A stretch of 64,000 bases of DNA from Paenibacillus riograndensis SBR5 (GTDB lineage Bacteria > Bacillota > Bacilli > Paenibacillales > Paenibacillaceae). Positions 62,340-64,000 of this stretch are shown here, piece by piece. The position numbers were made by a program, and so were the translations under genes. Location of the stretch: NCBI RefSeq assembly GCF_000981585.1, contig NZ_LN831776.1:6887216-6951215 (forward strand). Reading direction: 5' to 3'. Position 1 is the first letter of the stretch. The number at the start of each line of letters is the position of its first letter. The notes beneath the pieces were generated by a model. The model worked only from the letters and a program-made list of their open reading frames with translations. It did not search any database and was not told the DNA's origin.

Positions 62340-64000
62340 CTACAGGATAACCTCTACCTTAACCATAGCTTTTTCCGGGTAAGCGGGCACTATGTTGCCT
62401 TCCAGCCGCTGGCCATCCACACGGATTTCCTTCACACCCTTGCAGTTATGTGAGCTGTTGGTTACAGAAATCTCGTAGAGGCAGCCGCGGAATCTCCGGT
62501 TCACCGTGAAGCCTTCCCACTCCGAGGGAATGCACGGATCAATGGACAGCCCCTCCAGGACTGGCTTAATGCCCATAATATACTGGGTAGCAGCAATATA
62601 CATCCAAGCGGCAGTACCGGTCAGCCAGGATACGTTGGCCAGTCCGAACTTATCCGATTCCGGCCCGAACAGATTGGAGGCATAGACATACGGTTCTGCC
62701 TTATAGCGCCATATTCCGGCCTGCTCCATAGCGACGTTCGGAATCAGCTGGCGGTAATACTTGTAGGCCTGATCTCCTCTACCCAGCATACATTCCGCAA
62801 TAATAGCCCAGGTATTGGCATGGCAGAAGACCGCGCCATTTTCACCCGTGCCCTTGTTGTAATTGGTCAGCGGGTCTGCAGGATCAGGGAAAGTGGTGAT
62901 GGAAGGATGCAGCTTCTTAATGCCCAGCTCCGTATCCAGAATATCACGCACGCTGTCCATAGCCTGCACGGCTTTGTCTGGCTCGGCCATGCCGGACAGG
63001 GTGGCCCAGGTTTGCGCGTTGAGCCAGATTTTGGCCTCGTCGTGCTCATCCGTACCGAGGAAACGCCCGTCATCCATCACCGCCCGCCGGAACCACTGCC
63101 CATCCCAGCCCAGCGTGTTCACCAGGTCCTTCTGGTTCTCATACATCGCTTCATAACCTGCTGCATGCTCCGGATGGCCGGATGCCGCTGCCAGATCCTT
63201 CATGCGCAGCAGTACCGTCCCGAGCTGCATCGCCGTCCAGATGCTCTCCCCTTTGCCCTGGCGGCATACACGGAAAAGCTGGTCGTTCCAGTCCGAACGC
63301 AGCATTAACGGGAAGCCGTTCGGTCCCAGCCGGGAGGCGGTAAAATCGATGGCCCGCTTCAAATGCTCATACAGCGTGCCTTCGCCGCCGTCATAAAAGG
63401 GCAGGCTCTCCTGCAGAAATCCGGCATCCCCGGTCTCCGCGAGAATGTCCCATACCGCAAGCGCGGTCCACAGATGGTCATCGGAATGAATGCTGGTCAC
63501 CGGGTCCCAGCCCTCATTCGGGAAGAAATAATGGTTCACATGTCCATCCTGATATTGCTGCCCCAGCAGCAGGCGGACCTTCTCTTTCGCCGCCTCCGGA
63601 TCAAACGGGGCCACGGCCAATATATCCTGCGCGGTATCCCGGAAGCCTACACCCCGGAAGGTGCCGGTGGCATAAAAGGAAATATTGCGTGAGAAGAGGA
63701 AGTTCCGCTGGGCCTGATACGGGTTCCAGATGTTGAGCATCCGCTGCGCATCTGCATCCGGCAATTCGCAATTCCAAGCGCCCAGATAGCTGTCCCAGTT
63801 CTCTTTAAGGGCTGCATAGGAACGGGCGACGAAATCCGCCTCCCGCGAATGCTCAATAGCCTGCTCTACTTCCACTTCATCCATTGCCGTCCCCAGGAAA
63901 AAGTTCACGGTCCGGGTTTCACCGGGCTGCAGGGTCACCTGTACCTGGAGCGCGCCGCAGGGGTCCCCGCCCAGGAGCGTTGAGCCCGTGCAGCCTCCCT
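62340..64000 (-). CDS. GH94 family glycoside phosphorylase, N-terminus outside the window
   Basis: At least 553 residues are visible, reading in from the right edge (GDPCGALQVQVTLQPGETRT near the start of the visible part). The catalytic domain shows GFRDTAQDILAV, HSDDHLWTALAVWDI (Asp expected as general acid), GFPLMLRSDWNDQL and NGAVFCHANTWAII, all typical of GH94 cellobiose/chitobiose-type phosphorylases, which split beta-linked disaccharides with phosphate to give a sugar 1-phosphate. The specificity loop cannot be judged with the N-terminal part missing. No signal peptide can be assessed. A terminator follows. Confidence 0.85.
   Translation of the reverse strand, partial: GGCTGSTLLGGDPCGALQVQVTLQPGETRTVNFFLGTAMDEVEVEQAIEHSREADFVARSYAALKENWDSYLGAWNCELPDADAQRMLNIWNPYQAQRNFLFSRNISFYATGTFRGVGFRDTAQDILAVAPFDPEAAKEKVRLLLGQQYQDGHVNHYFFPNEGWDPVTSIHSDDHLWTALAVWDILAETGDAGFLQESLPFYDGGEGTLYEHLKRAIDFTASRLGPNGFPLMLRSDWNDQLFRVCRQGKGESIWTAMQLGTVLLRMKDLAAASGHPEHAAGYEAMYENQKDLVNTLGWDGQWFRRAVMDDGRFLGTDEHDEAKIWLNAQTWATLSGMAEPDKAVQAMDSVRDILDTELGIKKLHPSITTFPDPADPLTNYNKGTGENGAVFCHANTWAIIAECMLGRGDQAYKYYRQLIPNVAMEQAGIWRYKAEPYVYASNLFGPESDKFGLANVSWLTGTAAWMYIAATQYIMGIKPVLEGLSIDPCIPSEWEGFTVNRRFRGCLYEISVTNSSHNCKGVKEIRVDGQRLEGNIVPAYPEKAMVKVEVIL

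Overview
The window looks like a chromosomal segment of a Paenibacillus or a close relative. The supporting signs are a moderate-to-high GC content, strong AGGAGG-type ribosome binding sites, a sporulation gene (yyaC), a Bacillus-type sigma-B cluster, and the Lpl/YesMN style of sugar importers and two-component pairs that is abundant in Paenibacillus. I see no rRNA, tRNA, insertion sequence, prophage or CRISPR array. The assignment rests on gene content and style alone.

Layout. 0-10 kb: the tail of an SdpI-family gene, an O-antigen-ligase-like membrane protein carrying an in-frame 81-bp minisatellite, a methyltransferase, a DUF6483 protein, a winged-helix regulator coupled to an MFS exporter, an alpha/beta hydrolase, yyaC and a DUF1128 protein. 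10-17 kb: pirin, then a maltodextrin locus in which malE-malF-malG diverge from a GH13 maltogenic amylase/neopullulanase. Each side begins with a similar terminator/antiterminator leader. 17-27 kb: YtxH and DUF5665 genes, then a seven-gene sigma-B operon read leftwards: rsbY, rsbK-like, rsbM-like, a second hybrid kinase, rsbV, rsbW, sigB. This resembles the RsbK/RsbM/RsbY type known from the Bacillus cereus group rather than the RsbRST stressosome. 27-30 kb: small stress-type genes, two of them behind good sigma-B promoter candidates. 30-41 kb: an SH3/NlpC peptidase, a manganese-type CDF exporter, an ABC-F ATPase, a metallo-hydrolase, a CvfC-like HEAT protein, a lysine riboswitch ahead of a LysP-type permease, a 1.5-kb repeat-rich gap and a transglutaminase-like protein. 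41-52 kb: a GH95 fucosidase, an Lpl-type ABC importer and a YesM/YesN sensor-regulator pair. 52-57 kb: xylA-xylB and divergent xylR with a candidate operator and cre. 57-64 kb: a small membrane protein, a repeat-rich gap, an acetyltransferase, a glutaredoxin-like protein, trxB, a P1B-4-type metal ATPase with a Fur-like box, and a GH94 phosphorylase cut by the window end.

How it works together. Much of the right half is carbohydrate uptake and breakdown (maltodextrins, fucosylated glycans, xylose, beta-linked disaccharides). Both ABC sugar importers lack their own ATPase gene and presumably share one encoded elsewhere. The centre is a general stress control locus with candidate target genes around it.

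The non-coding part is unusually rich. It holds a ~190-bp dispersed element present five times with nested inverted units, three tandem-repeat arrays (33, 43 and 51 bp), a palindromic repeat cluster, a leader repeat shared by xylB and a glutaredoxin gene, and a compact multi-hairpin element at 7.9-8.06 kb that may be a structured RNA. The strongest candidates for undescribed biology are the paired mal leaders, the dispersed element and the multi-hairpin element.
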